NCBI GenBank assembly: GCA_016705545.1
Contig: JADIYA010000020.1
Location: forward strand, 1-64,000
DNA length: 64,000 nucleotides
Source: Flavobacteriales bacterium
GTDB lineage: Bacteria; Bacteroidota; Bacteroidia; Flavobacteriales_F; PHOS-HE28
Direction: 5' to 3'
The notes under the pieces: model-generated
The model's database searches: none
The model's input: the letters and a program-made list of their open reading frames with translations, nothing else
Told to the model about the DNA's origin: nothing
Shown: positions 45,609 to 58,100 of the stretch, piece by piece
Layout of the letters: each line of letters opens with the position of its first letter
Numbering within the stretch: position 1 is the first letter of the stretch
Position numbers and translations under genes: made by a program

Positions 45609-48600
45609 ATGCTCATCCGGACCATCAAGCGATCACTGGCCAGCACAACGGCCCTGCTCCTCGGCCTCATCGCTGCTGCCCAGGGCAGTTATCCGATGAC
45701 GATCAACCCCGTGATCCTGCCTCCCTATTCCCCGAGTATCGCCACCTACTTCAGCAGCCAGACCAACGTCGCCTTCATCATCAGCAACAGCACCTCGACC
45801 ACATATCAGGTGTACTTGGCCGGGTCAGTGCGCAGTGTGCCCAACGAAGAGATCTCCGCCACGGTCGAGGGTGGGCAGCCATGGAGCGCGCCTCCTTTGA
45901 TCGTAACGCCTGGCAGCAACTATTTCACTGGCGAGACCCTGCAGCCCATCCTGAATGCAATCAACGGGAATCCGGCCACCATCGTAGGGTTGGATGAGGA
46001 GCAGCTCCGACTCGGGGTTATCCCGGAGGGGGAATATGAATTGTGCCTAAAAGTGTACGACTATACGAGCCCGGAGACGCAGCTTTCGGAGCTCGGCTGC
46101 GTCGGCTTCTCCATCCGGGAGGGTGAACCTCCTGTGCCGCTGACCCCTACTTGCTGGGACGACGGCACCGGCGAGATGGTGACGCCGCAATCGCCGCAGT
46201 TCATCAACTTCAACTGGATCCTGCCGGGCGGCACGCCGCCGGGCGCCACCATCAGCTACGCATTCCGCCTGGTGCGCATCGACAATCCTTCCAACGCGCA
46301 AGCCGCCTTGGAAACCAGTACCGATGTGGTTTATGAAGACCTGGTGATGATGAACCAGCTCTCCTATACGCAGATGATGCCGGCCCTGGAGCCAGGCAGG
46401 ATGTACGCGTGGTGGGTAAGGGCCATCCCATTCCCTGAATCGGCCATGGTGTTCCGCAACGACGGCTACATGCGGCCCTGTACGTTCACCTACGCAGAGC
46501 ATTCGGGAACAGCCTTCTCCCTCACTTTCCCTCTTCAACAGGACACACTGCCATGGGACCTCATGCCGATCATGGCGCGATTCGAGCCGCATGCCCCGCC
46601 GGACGATGAGCGCACGACCGGGAAATTCTGGAGCAGGCTGGACCTGTACCAGGACGCCGCATTCCTGAATACGACTTTCCGGCACACCCAATCGAATGAG
46701 ATCGATTGGGCTCAGGGCTACTACCGCTCACAGCTCGAGTTGCTGGATGAACCCCTGACTTCACAGAGGAGCAAGCACGTCACATCAACATCTACACGAA
46801 CAACCCAACGCCGGATGGCCGTTTCAAGCGCGGTTCCAGCTACGCGCTCTCCGCCGATCTCCGCATCAAGGACCTCGCTGGCATGGATGCCCGATACGGT
46901 GACGTCGAGGGGATCTTCGTTTCCGGCATGGGAAAGCCCAAGCCGCAATCACCGGCGCCCAATGCCGTGATCCCGAAGAATGGCGGGGACACGCTGGTGA
47001 GCGGTTTCGCTCCGATCAGGCTCCGCTTCCAAACTGCAGAGCCCCCCATGGCGCTCCGCCCGCCATTCCCCATCCGCATCCTTTATGGCTCGAATGCTCC
47101 AACGCAGACCCAAGGGCAAGCGCATGAGCGATGGCGGCTGGAGGTATCACGATCAGCGACGATGGCCAGTCCGATACTCACGAGCAGCGTGGAGCTAGGG
47201 CCCGTTCAGCTGCTCAACGATGCCTGTGATGACAACTGCTTCATCGATCAGTTCTACAAGCAGGATTCCGTGACCTTCACGCCGACAGACACGGGCACCT
47301 ACTACTGGCGCGTCTCCTGGATGAAGGATCCGACCTCTGCGGTCGGTGAGACCTATCACGACGGACCCGTCCGCATGTTCCGCATCACGGGAAATCCAGC
47401 TCCCGCGACACCGGATGAAGAACCGGAGCGCCCGCGTGAATGCGTCACCATTTGCCGTGGCGCACGCACCCCGCTCGAGCAGCAGATACCAGCCAGCACT
47501 GTAATCGCAGGTGATACCGTGAAGGTCGGTCTGTTCGCCATGCGTGTATCGCAGATCACCTGGGCAGGCGGCAGTGCCAGTGGCGAGGGCGTCATCCCGG
47601 TTCCATTCATGAATTGCCCCTTGCGCGTCTCCTTCACGAACGTGCGCATCAATGCGAGCAAAAACCTCTATGATGGTGAGGTCCTTGGATTGTACGATAA
47701 CGAGAGCATCGTTCCGGCAGCGTGGCGCACAGGTGGCGGGCTCGCTGCGGGCTTCAGTCCGAGCGCGGTGGAGAACATCGACAACTACTTGAACGCAGCT
47801 GGCCGCCTCGTGGCACAGATGAGCATGAACTCGCCAATGGGCCTGCCCATCGGGATTGCCACGGATGTGCCAGGTGGCCGCTTCACGGTGGGGATCGTCG
47901 GTATGCGGTTCACCGACACGGTGGCCGTGATGAACGCGATGATGAGCGTGCCCGTGCCCGAACTGGGCTTCAACTTCGGGCTGGGCGCCTCTGAGCAGGT
48001 ATTCCACCCCGATGGGGTGGGATGCCCTGAGCGTGACGCCCTGCTATACCTGGTTGACGATGTGCGCGTCGGAATCGGCGAGGATACGCTCGTGGTGCGC
48101 TCAACGCGCTTCGAACCGGGCAACTACATCAACGTGGTGGATTCGGGAACATTCGCCGCGTGGGATTGCCGGGGATTCCGTGCGCTGCAACTCGATGCGC
48201 AATGGCGATTCAGCAGCGATCATCTGCGCGAGGACATGCCCAATGGCGATTCCGGCCCGAGCAAGATCATCGCCTCATTGAAGACACGCACAGGGCGAGG
48301 CGGTTTCATGGGACGTGTGGATTTCAACAAGCCCTTCCATATCGACGGAGCTGAAGGATGGGGCTTTGATGTACAAGAAGCCTGGATGGACCTGGCCAGC
48401 TACGCGAATCCTCCGGACATGAGCTTCTCCGCCGAGGTGGCCCAGCATGTGGGGCTCACGGATGGCTCTGGCGCCGCCGTGCCCGCTTGGCGCGGATTCT
48501 ACCTGAAGCGCGCTATGCTTCGTCTGCCGGATCAAGTGAAACGCTTCGGGAGCACAGAGCGCATCGCGGCCTTGGTGGATGATCTTGCAATCACCGGCTC

Positions 48601-51600
48601 ACAGGTCACCGGCAGCATCAAGCTCGCGAGCCTCATCCTGCCTGACGAGGGCAATCTGGGCGGATGGTCCTTCTCTGTGGACACGCTTCGATTGGACATC
48701 GTGATGAACTCGTTCCATCAGGCCGGCATGAAGGGCCGCATGCGCACCTCCGTGAGCCCGACATTGCTGGACTACTCTGCAATCTGGCAACAGAGCCTCT
48801 CCACCTCGGACCACTGGATCCAATTCCTCATTCAACCACAGGACGATCTGAGCGTTCCGTTCCTCTTCGCGAACATCAATCTGGAAGAGACCAGCACGGT
48901 CGTGGCGACGCTCGGGCATGCGCAACTCGGCAGCTACGCGAAAGCGACGCTGAACGGGAGCATCAGCATCACCGCTCCAGCGGCGATACCGGTCTCGCTC
49001 AGCTTCGCCGATATCGAGTTCGAGAACCTTTGGTTCGGTACGCAAGCGCCTTACACCAACATCGATAGCAGCGCGGTGTTCTCACTCGCCAGCCCGCAGA
49101 AATGGATGGGCTCCGAAGAGGACGATGACATGCCAACCGTTCCGGGTGGAAGCGCGGGTGGCTTTCCCGTCAGCATCACGCGCGTCACGGGTGAACGCAC
49201 CACCATCGATGGCAAGCCAGCCGCAGGCATCGCGTACGACATCAACCTGAAGCTCACCGGCACCACCAACATCTTCATCGCCACCACGCGCGTGGCCACG
49301 TTAGGCGTGCTCAACACGAGCAACATCCACCAATGGGGCGACCATGAGATGCGCCTCGACTCCATCGGTGTAACGGGCGGCACAGGAGCGGTGCACATCG
49401 AAGGCGGTCTGAAATGGTATCGCGACAGCCCCACCTATGGGAACGGCATCAAAGGGGGCTTGCGCGCGCGCTTCCTCAACGGCAAGGTTGACGTGGAAGC
49501 GAATGCGCAGTTCGGCACCACCGGCGGCAACAAGTATTGGTACATCGACGCCATGGCCGCGAAGCAGGGCGGCTTCAATCGCCCATCTGCATTCACGGTG
49601 TACGGCTTCGGCGGCGCCGCCTGGTACCACATGAGGCGAACCAGCGAGCCTCCCGGGGCGAATGCGATCATGGAGCAGGAGCTGGCGAACCTCCAAGACC
49701 CGAATTTCGAGCCAGGACTGACGGTCTCGGGCATGACGTTCGTGCCGGATGCGGGCATCGGCTTCGGCTTCAAGGCCACCGTGGTATTCGGCGATCCCAG
49801 CAGCGGCTACGCTTACAACGGCGACCTGAGCGCGGGCGCGCAGTTCGCTTCGGAGGGCGGTATCCAGAGCCTCTTCCTCGAAGGCGACCTCTTCGTGATG
49901 CACAAACGCGAAGAAGAGGGTCGAGTACCCATCCGCGGGCACATGGAAATGGAATACGATTTCGCCGAGGATGTATTCACGGCGCGCGCGGAGATGTTCG
50001 TGGACGTAGGCCCGAACGTGGTCTACGGCCTCGGCGCCAACAAATCGGCTGGAGAGCTGGAACTCTACATCGGCCCGGAGAACTGGCACCTCTACATCGG
50101 AACGCCGCAAGCGCGCGTGGGCCTGCAATTCGTGGATCTCTTCTCCGGCAACTTCTATTTCATGGTGGGCGATGACATCCCCGGCGTCCCGGACCCCCCC
50201 GCCGCCCTTTTGGATGTGATGCCCGCCAGCTACCGGTCGCGACCAGACATCAGCAACGCCAGCGGCATCGCCTTCGGCGCCAGCGTTCCATTCGCGTCGC
50301 GCGGCGACTTCCTCCTGTTCCGTTATGCGCTCAATGGCGATATCGGCTTCGATGTGCTCTTCCGCAGCTCCGAGGAGATGCAATGCGATGGCATCGATGA
50401 TCCCGGCATCGGGCCTTTCTATGCGAATGGCCAGGTCTATGGCTACGTGAATGCCTCTGTGAGCCTCTATGTGGACGTCCGCTTCTTCTCCGGTGAGTAC
50501 CACCTCTTCTCCATCGGCGTGTCGGGGCTCTTTCAATGCGGCTTCGCCAATCCGACCTGGGCGCGCGGGTTCGCACACGGCAACTATAGCATCCTGCACG
50601 GCGCCATCAGCGGATCGGCCACGGTGCCCTTCTTCATCGGGGAGGCCTGCCTTCCGCCGGGCGGCGATGTCCTGGCCGGGCTGGATCCCATTGGCGACCT
50701 GGTGCCCCACCACCTCGAGGGGCTGCTCCCGACATGCTCCAACGCCGCTGTTTGCGGTGTGGATTGCGGAGCAGAGCCGGAAGCCATCTTCAACATGAAA
50801 GCGGAGACTCCCTTCGAAGTGAAGGAGCAGCTATCCAACGGCAGCTTCAAGACGCACACGTTCAGGCTGCGTATCGAGACCTTCCGCTTGGCGAAGGCGA
50901 GCGGCAATGTCACAGTTGCTTGCAGCAATCCTGAATTCAACAGCGCCAAGGACCGCATGAGCATGCGGCCCACCGCCTACCTCGCGCCCACCATTGAATA
51001 CACCTGCACGCTGAAGGTGGCTGCGGAGAAGTTGGACGCGAATGGAATCTGGCAACCCGCGCGCAACACCGACGGCCAGGCCGTGACTTGGCAGAAGATC
51101 CACCGCTTCAAGACCAATACCGGGATAGAGGAGCTCCGTCCAGAGGATGTTGATGTCAGCTATCCCTTCTACCGACAGCGCTACTTGCTCCAGGATGAAT
51201 GCCGGAGCGGCATCATCATCTGCAAGTCGGATATCAGCGATCAGCCGGTATTCAAGGCGCCTCCCGGCAGACGTCGTGTCTTCCGAGCGGTATTCATGCC
51301 CGTGACGGGGGGAACACCCGTTGAGCGGACGGCACAGGTGACGCATGGCGGACAGACACGCATCGCATTCGCTATACCACCGCTGGTGAACAGCCGCACA
51401 TACGCGCTGCGCATCGTCGCGCGCGACGAGATTGATCTGAGCACAATGGGCATCGCTGTTGGCAGCCCTGCCGCATCCGGGGGGGGCTCAACAAGCCCGT
51501 TCGCCGCACCCATCACAAGCGGCGTCGCTGTGGCGAGCGCTGGCAGCACCAGCCTCGCGAATGGCATGGTGCTCCTCCGCAGGCAAGTGCTACAGGGCTA

Positions 51601-52555
51601 TACGCTGCGCGCTGATGAGCGAATCACCTACATCTATCACTTCCGCACCTCCGGATTCAGCACGCTCTCGGCCAAGCTGGCGTCACTTACGAATGCAGCG
51701 ACGACGCGGACTTCCTCGGTCACGAATCCTGTGCAGGAATACCTGCTGCCCGCCTTCAGCGGTGAGCGGTTCGATGCGTACGACCTCGTTGGCTTCACCT
51801 ACGGTTTGCAAGGCAGCATCACGCAGCCTCCCTTGATCACCGCTGTCGATGCGAATACGGACACCTGGATGAAGAACTGGGCGAAGCCCTTGATCTACGA
51901 CTATTATGCAGCGATCAAAGCAGCGAATTGCAGCGATGAGGACCTTGAGCGCAGCAGGACAGTGATCAGCAACGGGTTCTTCACGCGCACCATCATCAGC
52001 GACTCGCCGGATAACATCGGCATGCCTCCGTACCGCACGGTGGCCATCAACCCCTACTACACGCCTGATCCGCAGCTCGCCACTAGTGAGACAGCGCCAT
52101 CTCCGCTGCCAATCGGCATTGGTGTGAACTCCAGCACAGCTGGCGGCACAGTAATTCCTACCCCGCTATACAAGGTAGGAACAGGGAAGCAGGTTGCGAT
52201 GGATTACGCACGCATGCAGACCATTACCACGGATGTGATCGCTACCTGCGGGCCCGTAAATCCCGTCGTTGATGGACAAGGAGAGGATATGGGTGGCATG
52301 CCCGAACCCTTGCGCAGCAAGGTGCAAGCGTTCCAAGCCTCGAGTTACAAGCTGCTCTATAAGGGCAACTACGGATTGAAACTCACCTTCCGGCTTCCTC
52401 TGGCCTGTGGTGCATTCGTAGGCGAACCCGGCACCGTAGCGCCGACCGGCACCATTGGCACGCTCATCTACAATCACCCGACCGGGCCCAACCCGCCGAT
52501 CGGCATCTCTCCGACTGGGCCACTAGGACCTGGTTCGGGCACCATACAATATTGA
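45609..52555 (+). CDS. Giant TANFOR-like surface or secreted protein, one apparent frameshift
   Basis: About 2,315 aa. Signal peptide MLIRTIKRSLASTTALLLGL and on to AAQG. The N-terminal part (INPVILPPYSPSIATYFSSQ, TNVAFIISNSTSTTYQVYLA) resembles the TANFOR domain of Bacteroidota surface proteins. The frame from 45609 turns non-homologous after QLELLDE at about 46750, and another frame then reads DFTEEQARHINIYTNNPTPD and continues open to 52555; a missing base in a GAACCCC run explains it. The remainder contains Fn3/Ig-like stretches and long beta-rich regions, with no recognisable T9SS C-terminal domain. The next gene starts two bases after the stop. Function unknown; adhesion or envelope structure is inference. 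Confidence 0.75.
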
Positions 52556-52557
52556 CC

Positions 52558-54615
52558 ATGGTCCGCAACTCGATCATTCTCATAGCAGCCGCGCTGCTGG
52601 CAACCAGTGCGCAAGGCCAGAGCTTCCATACTATCGCCCGCAATACGGCCGATTCCGTAGTGCTGCGCTGGGCGCCAGCTAGCGTTGAAGCATGGCTCAT
52701 GCACAACACGTTCGGCTACCGCGTGGAGCGCCTTGAGATCACCCCGACGACCTCGCGGCGCTCGAAGGCCGAACGAATCGGGCCTGACAGCATCCGCCCG
52801 CTCCCGCTCGATGGCTTCATCGCGCGATTCCCCAAGGATCATCCTTCTGCCGGGGCCATGGCGCAGATGCTCCATGGGAATGGCGAACAGCTGCCCTCCG
52901 ATGCGAACAACATCATGGGCGCAGCGATAACGGCCGATGGGCAGCGCATGCGTTGGTCCGTCTGCCTCCTGCTCTCGGACCTGGATCCCGCAATGGCCCA
53001 AGCCGCCGGCCTGCGTTGCGTGGATCGCACGGCGAAACCTGGTGCCACCTACTTGTACCGTGTGATCGCCCTGCATCCTCAGCATGGCGACACCGCAATC
53101 GTTGGCGTGAACCGCGCCATGGTCGAGCCGCTGCCGGACGGTCCGGAACTGAGGGCCGAGGAACTGGAGCGCCGCGTGCAGATCGGCTGGCTCATGCCCT
53201 CAGGGCTCGCGGCCTTCAGCGGATACTGGGTGGAGCGATCGCCCGACGGTCGAACGTGGAGCCGCCTGCATCGCACGCCATTCGTGCCGTCTCGCGCCGA
53301 GGGCGACAAAAGCGATTTCACCTGGTTCAACGACACTTCCCTCACGCGCAACTATCAGGCGCATCATTACCGGGTGCTGGGCATCACGCCCTTCGGCGAA
53401 GTGAGCGGATCAGGACCCACGACCATCGCCATGGGCAGGGACCGTACACCGCCAACAGCTCCGGTTCTGAAGGGCGCGAAGGACGAAAAGGGCAGGCTCG
53501 TGGTGCATTGGGAACAATCCCAGAGCAGCGCTGATCTGCGCGGGTACCGTGTTGAAAAGGCCGTTGAAACCAATGGCGCTTACTGGTCATTGCACACCGA
53601 TCTCCTTCCAATAGACGCGCGGAGCTTCACGGATACATCGCGCTTCTTGGCCGGCGGCAACCACTACCGGGTGGCGGCGCTGGACACGGCAGGCAATATC
53701 GCCTATTCCATGAGCGGCTATGGCTTCCTCATGGACAGCATCGCACCCGCACCGCCTATTGGCCTGATCGGGTCAATCGATACCAGTGGCGTGGTCACTG
53801 TTCGTTGGCGGTTGGGCAAGGAACCGGACATCCTCGGCTACCGCGTGTTCTTCGCGAATGCCACGGACCATGAGTTCAACAACCAGAGCCCCGAACCCTT
53901 CGCGGACACTGTCTTCACCGACACGCTGCAGATGAACACGCTCACCAAGCGCATCCATTACAAGGTGGTAGCCGTGGACCGCAACTACAACCACAGCCCG
54001 ATGAGCACCATGCTCACCCTCACTCGGCCCGACCTGATCCCGCCCGTAGCACCGGTGTTCAAGAACTATGTGGTGAGCGACACCGCCGTGGTGATCCACT
54101 TCATCCCCAGCAGCAGCAAGGATGTCGCGCGACACCGACTCATGCGCAAATCACCGGGTGAAGCATCGTGGAAAGAGGTGCTCCTGCTTACCGTGTCAGA
54201 CAAGCAACGCGTGTGGACCGACCGCGATGTGCGCGGACCGGCCCACTACAGCTATACCATGGTGGCGGTGGACAGCGCGGGCAATGCTTCAACAGAAGCG
54301 CTTCCGCTCGCCGTGCGCGTGCATGAGCGCCTGAAGCGTGCGGAGGTCACCGGAGTGAAGGCGTTGCGAATCGACGAACGCACCGTGCAGGTGAGTTGGA
54401 GCCAGCCGCCCGGTACCGTTCACCATTATCTGGTGCTTCGCGCCAAGGACGGTGGCGCGGCCATGCCCGTAGGCTCGGCGCCCGGCAGCTCATCATCGTT
54501 CGCAGATATCCGACTTGCGGGCAAAGGCACGTACACCTACACCGTGCAGGCCGTGTACGACGATGGAGCGGCGTCCGCGGTATCGATCCGAAGCGCGCCT
54601 TTGGATATGCGCTGA
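52558..54615 (+). CDS. Fibronectin type III repeat protein
   Basis: 685 aa with signal peptide MVRNSIILIAAALLATSAQG followed by Q. At least four Fn3-like units follow, with recurrent hallmarks: GRLVVHWEQSQSSADLRGYR, VVTVRWRLGKEPDILGYRVF, VVIHFIPSSSKDVARHRLMR and TVQVSWSQPPGTVHHYLVL, each ending in HYxVxAVDxxGN-type strands. No membrane anchor or T9SS domain is seen at the C-terminus. It is directly coupled to the giant TANFOR-like gene, so the two are likely used together at the cell surface. Confidence 0.82.
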   Translation: MVRNSIILIAAALLATSAQGQSFHTIARNTADSVVLRWAPASVEAWLMHNTFGYRVERLEITPTTSRRSKAERIGPDSIRPLPLDGFIARFPKDHPSAGAMAQMLHGNGEQLPSDANNIMGAAITADGQRMRWSVCLLLSDLDPAMAQAAGLRCVDRTAKPGATYLYRVIALHPQHGDTAIVGVNRAMVEPLPDGPELRAEELERRVQIGWLMPSGLAAFSGYWVERSPDGRTWSRLHRTPFVPSRAEGDKSDFTWFNDTSLTRNYQAHHYRVLGITPFGEVSGSGPTTIAMGRDRTPPTAPVLKGAKDEKGRLVVHWEQSQSSADLRGYRVEKAVETNGAYWSLHTDLLPIDARSFTDTSRFLAGGNHYRVAALDTAGNIAYSMSGYGFLMDSIAPAPPIGLIGSIDTSGVVTVRWRLGKEPDILGYRVFFANATDHEFNNQSPEPFADTVFTDTLQMNTLTKRIHYKVVAVDRNYNHSPMSTMLTLTRPDLIPPVAPVFKNYVVSDTAVVIHFIPSSSKDVARHRLMRKSPGEASWKEVLLLTVSDKQRVWTDRDVRGPAHYSYTMVAVDSAGNASTEALPLAVRVHERLKRAEVTGVKALRIDERTVQVSWSQPPGTVHHYLVLRAKDGGAAMPVGSAPGSSSSFADIRLAGKGTYTYTVQAVYDDGAASAVSIRSAPLDMR

Positions 54616-54622
54616 GCGCGGC

Positions 54623-54640
54623 ATACTACCAACGTGGTAT
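54623..54640. promoter_or_regulatory. Candidate operator, copy 4
   Basis: ATACTAC CAAC GTGGTAT: right arm perfect, left arm six of seven. It lies eight bases after the Fn3 gene stop and 56 bases before the T9SS cargo start at 54696. Confidence 0.55.
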
Positions 54641-54695
54641 TGATGACCGCGAGCGAGCGGGGCTACTTCGCTCGCTCCAAACCAACACCCCTGCC

Positions 54696-55166
54696 ATGCG
54701 CATCGTGCTTCTCCTCATTCCGCTTTCCGTACCACTTCTGGCCCGAACGCAAGACGTGGTGGCCACCGGCGGCGGGTACCACACCGGACCCGGCACTGCC
54801 ATCTCCTACACCATCGGCGAGCCGGTGATCGCCACGGTGGGCAATGCCAGCACCACACTCACGCAGGGCTTCCAGCAGCCGTGGGCTGACATCAACACGA
54901 TAGTGGATGACGCCGCAACGGATGGACCAGGCATCAACGTGTATCCGAACCCTGTGCGCCACATCCTGCACATCGCCATGGAAGGCGCGCCCGATGGGCA
55001 CCACTATGTGCTGCACGATGCCGAGGGCAGGCAAGTCACCGATGGCCGCATCGCATGCACCATCACCGACCTCGACATGGAACCCACGCGAGCGGCAGCT
55101 ACTACCCGCGCGTGCTGGGCCCGAACGACAACAGTCCGCGCCTTCAAAATCTTCGTCACCCACTAA
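54696..55166 (+). CDS. Small T9SS type A cargo protein, two compensating frameshifts near the end
   Basis: 156 aa in the open frame. Signal peptide MRIVLLLIPLSVPLLARTQ, then VVATGGGYHTGPGTAISYTI with GEPVIATV and LTQGFQQPW, a widespread Bacteroidota N-terminal pattern. A type A T9SS C-terminal domain starts at INVYPNPVRHILHIAM. Between about 55085 and 55135 the frame reads PTRAAATTRACWART, while the neighbouring frame reads SGSYYPRVLGPNDNSPR, which is what such domains contain; the ending RAFKIFVTH is again correct. Two opposite single-base shifts are therefore likely. The protein would be secreted or surface-attached by type IX secretion. Confidence 0.8.
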   Translation: MRIVLLLIPLSVPLLARTQDVVATGGGYHTGPGTAISYTIGEPVIATVGNASTTLTQGFQQPWADINTIVDDAATDGPGINVYPNPVRHILHIAMEGAPDGHHYVLHDAEGRQVTDGRIACTITDLDMEPTRAAATTRACWARTTTVRAFKIFVTH

Positions 55167-55169
55167 CCC

Positions 55170-58100
55170 ATGAAAAAGACACTCCTCCTCCTCACGGCCC
55201 TCGCGCTCTCCCTTGGCGCGCTCGCCCAAGTGCCGCAGCGCATTAGCTACCAAGCCATCCTGCGCGATGCCGGCGGTGCCATTCAGCCCAACACCAGCGC
55301 TACGCTCGGCCTCGCCGTGCTGCAAGGCAGCGCCGGTGGCCCTGTGGTGTACAATGAGAACCATGCGGTGACCACCAACGGCTTCGGCCTGGCCAACGTG
55401 CCGCTCGGCGGTGGCACCGTGGTGAGCGGCAACTTCGCTCAGATCGATTGGAGCGCAGGCCCCTACTTCGTGCGCACCAGCGTGAACGGTACGCCGCTCG
55501 GCACCTCACAATTGCTGAGCGTGCCATACGCGCTGTTTGCAGAACAGAGCAACACGCCTGGTCCGCAGGGCGAACAAGGCGAACCCGGGCCGCAAGGACC
55601 TCCCGGCGCCGACGGAACCGGCGTGACGATCCTTGGCTCGCTCACCAACGTGAACCAATTGCCTACCGGTGGAGAACCCGGTGATGCCTACTTGGTGAAT
55701 GGCAGCCTCTACGTTTGGAGCGAGACCACGAACGACTGGGAGAACGTCGGTTCCATTCAGGGTCCAGCCGGTGCAACCGGTCCGGCAGGTGCTGATGGGC
55801 GCACGATCCTGAACGGCGCGAGCAATCCCGCAGCGGGTACAGGTTCGAATGGCGACTTCTACATCAACACCGCCACCAACACGCTTTTCGGCCCGAAGAC
55901 CGGCGGCGTATGGGGAAGCGGCACATCCTTGATTGGACCAATCGGCCCCCAAGGCCTTACTGGACCACAGGGCATTGCAGGGCCCGCAGGCGCAACAGGC
56001 AGCACCGGGCCACAAGGTGCGCAAGGTGTACAGGGGCCTGTGGGTGCTACAGGGCCGCAAGGTCCTGCTGGTGCAGATGGAACAGGCGTGACGATCCTTG
56101 GAACACTGCTCAATGAAGGACAGCTCCCGGGAACAGGGTGATCCGGGCGACGCCTACCTGATCAATGGCAGCCTCTATGTGTGGAGCGCGACCACGAATG
56201 ATTGGGAGAATGTCGGGTCCATACAAGGCCCTGCCGGGCCACAAGGCCCGCAAGGAGTGGCCGGCCCCACAGGTGCAACGGGACCGCAGGGGGCTACTGG
56301 TCCGCAAGGCGCAACAGGAGCAACAGGACCGCAAGGTGTGCCGGGCACCAACGGAACCAACGGGATCAACGGAACGAACGGTACCAATGGCGCGGATGGC
56401 CGCACCGTGCTGAATGGAACAAGCAACCCAACCGGTGGCACGGGTGCCAACGGCGACTTCTACATCAACACCAGCACGAGCAACATCTTCGGGCCGAAGA
56501 CCGCCGGCGTTTGGGGTGCTGGCGTACCGTTGATCGGACCGCAAGGTCCGCAAGGGGCAACAGGTGCTACAGGCGCAACCGGGCCGCAGGGCACTCAAGG
56601 CCCGCAAGGTGTGCCGGGCACCAACGGAACCAACGGGATCAACGGAACGAACGGTACCAATGGCGCGGATGGCCGCACCGTGCTGAATGGAACAAGCAAC
56701 CCAACCGGTGGCACGGGTGCCAACGGCGACTTCTACATCAACACCAGCACGAGCAACATCTTCGGGCCAAAGACCGCCGGCGTTTGGGGCGCAGGCGTAC
56801 CACTGATCGGACCTCAAGGTCCGCAAGGGGCAACAGGCGCCACCGGGCCGCAGGGCACGCAAGGTCCACAAGGTGTACCAGGCACCAACGGAACGAACGG
56901 TACGAATGGCACCAATGGTGCGGACGGCCGCACCGTGCTCAGCGGCGCAGGCAACCCTACAGCGGGCATCGGCGTGAATGGCGACTTCTACATCAACACC
57001 AGCACGAGCAACATCTTCGGGCCGAAGACCGCCGGCGTTTGGGGCGCAGGCGTACCGCTGATCGGACCACAAGGGGCAACTGGCGCCACGGGTGCGACTG
57101 GCGCAACAGGCCCACAAGGCGTTCCTGGAACCAATGGCACGAACGGGACCAACGGTCTCAACGGCAAGACCGTATTGAATGGCGCTGCGGATCCGACTGG
57201 CGGAACGGGCACTGATGGGGATTTCTACATCAACACCACCACGGACTTCATTTTCGGGCCGAAGACCGCTGGGGCGTGGGGAGCGGGCACTTCATTGGTA
57301 GGACCGCAAGGACCTGCAGGTGGTGGAAGCGGTTGGCTGCTCACGGGTAATGCTGGGATCAACCCTGCCACGAACTTCTTGGGCACCACCGATGCACAAC
57401 CACTGAATTTCCGGATGAATAACATCACATCCGGAACCATCAATAACATAACACGCAACACAGCACTGGGTTCCTTCACACTCGACGCCTCGCCAACCGG
57501 GAACTGGAATTCCGCTATCGGATACGAAGCGCTCCGCTTCCTTACCACCGGAGCCTTCAACGCAGCCATTGGCGCACGTGCCCTGAAAGCGAATACAACC
57601 GGATATGATAATTCTGCGATGGGCACTGAGGCGATGACCTCGAATACCACTGGCTACCGGAATGCCGCCTTCGGCGCGGCTTCTCTCTATCTGAACACGA
57701 CGGGATTCTACAATACTGCGGCTGGTGTGTATGCGCTATTCGAGAACTCCTCTGGCTTCTCCAACGTCGCTCCGGCGTCTCTGCCATGAAGAACAACCAG
57801 ACCCGTTCGCACAACGCAGCGATCGGCGATAGCGCCTTCACCAATGACAATGGCCTTCCTCCGTTGGTCGGTGAGACGCCCCCGCCGACCGGCTATTACA
57901 ACACGGCGGTTGGGAGCAAGGCTATGCAAGGCAACGTCAGCGGTTACTACAATTCATCGCTGGGCTATCGAAGCTTGTACACGAACGACAACGGTTTCAG
58001 CAACACGGGTATCGGGTCATTCGCCCTGACACTTTCGAGCACCGGTTATGGCAACTCTGCGATTGGCAGCGGGTCACTGCAATTCAATACCGCAGGAAAT

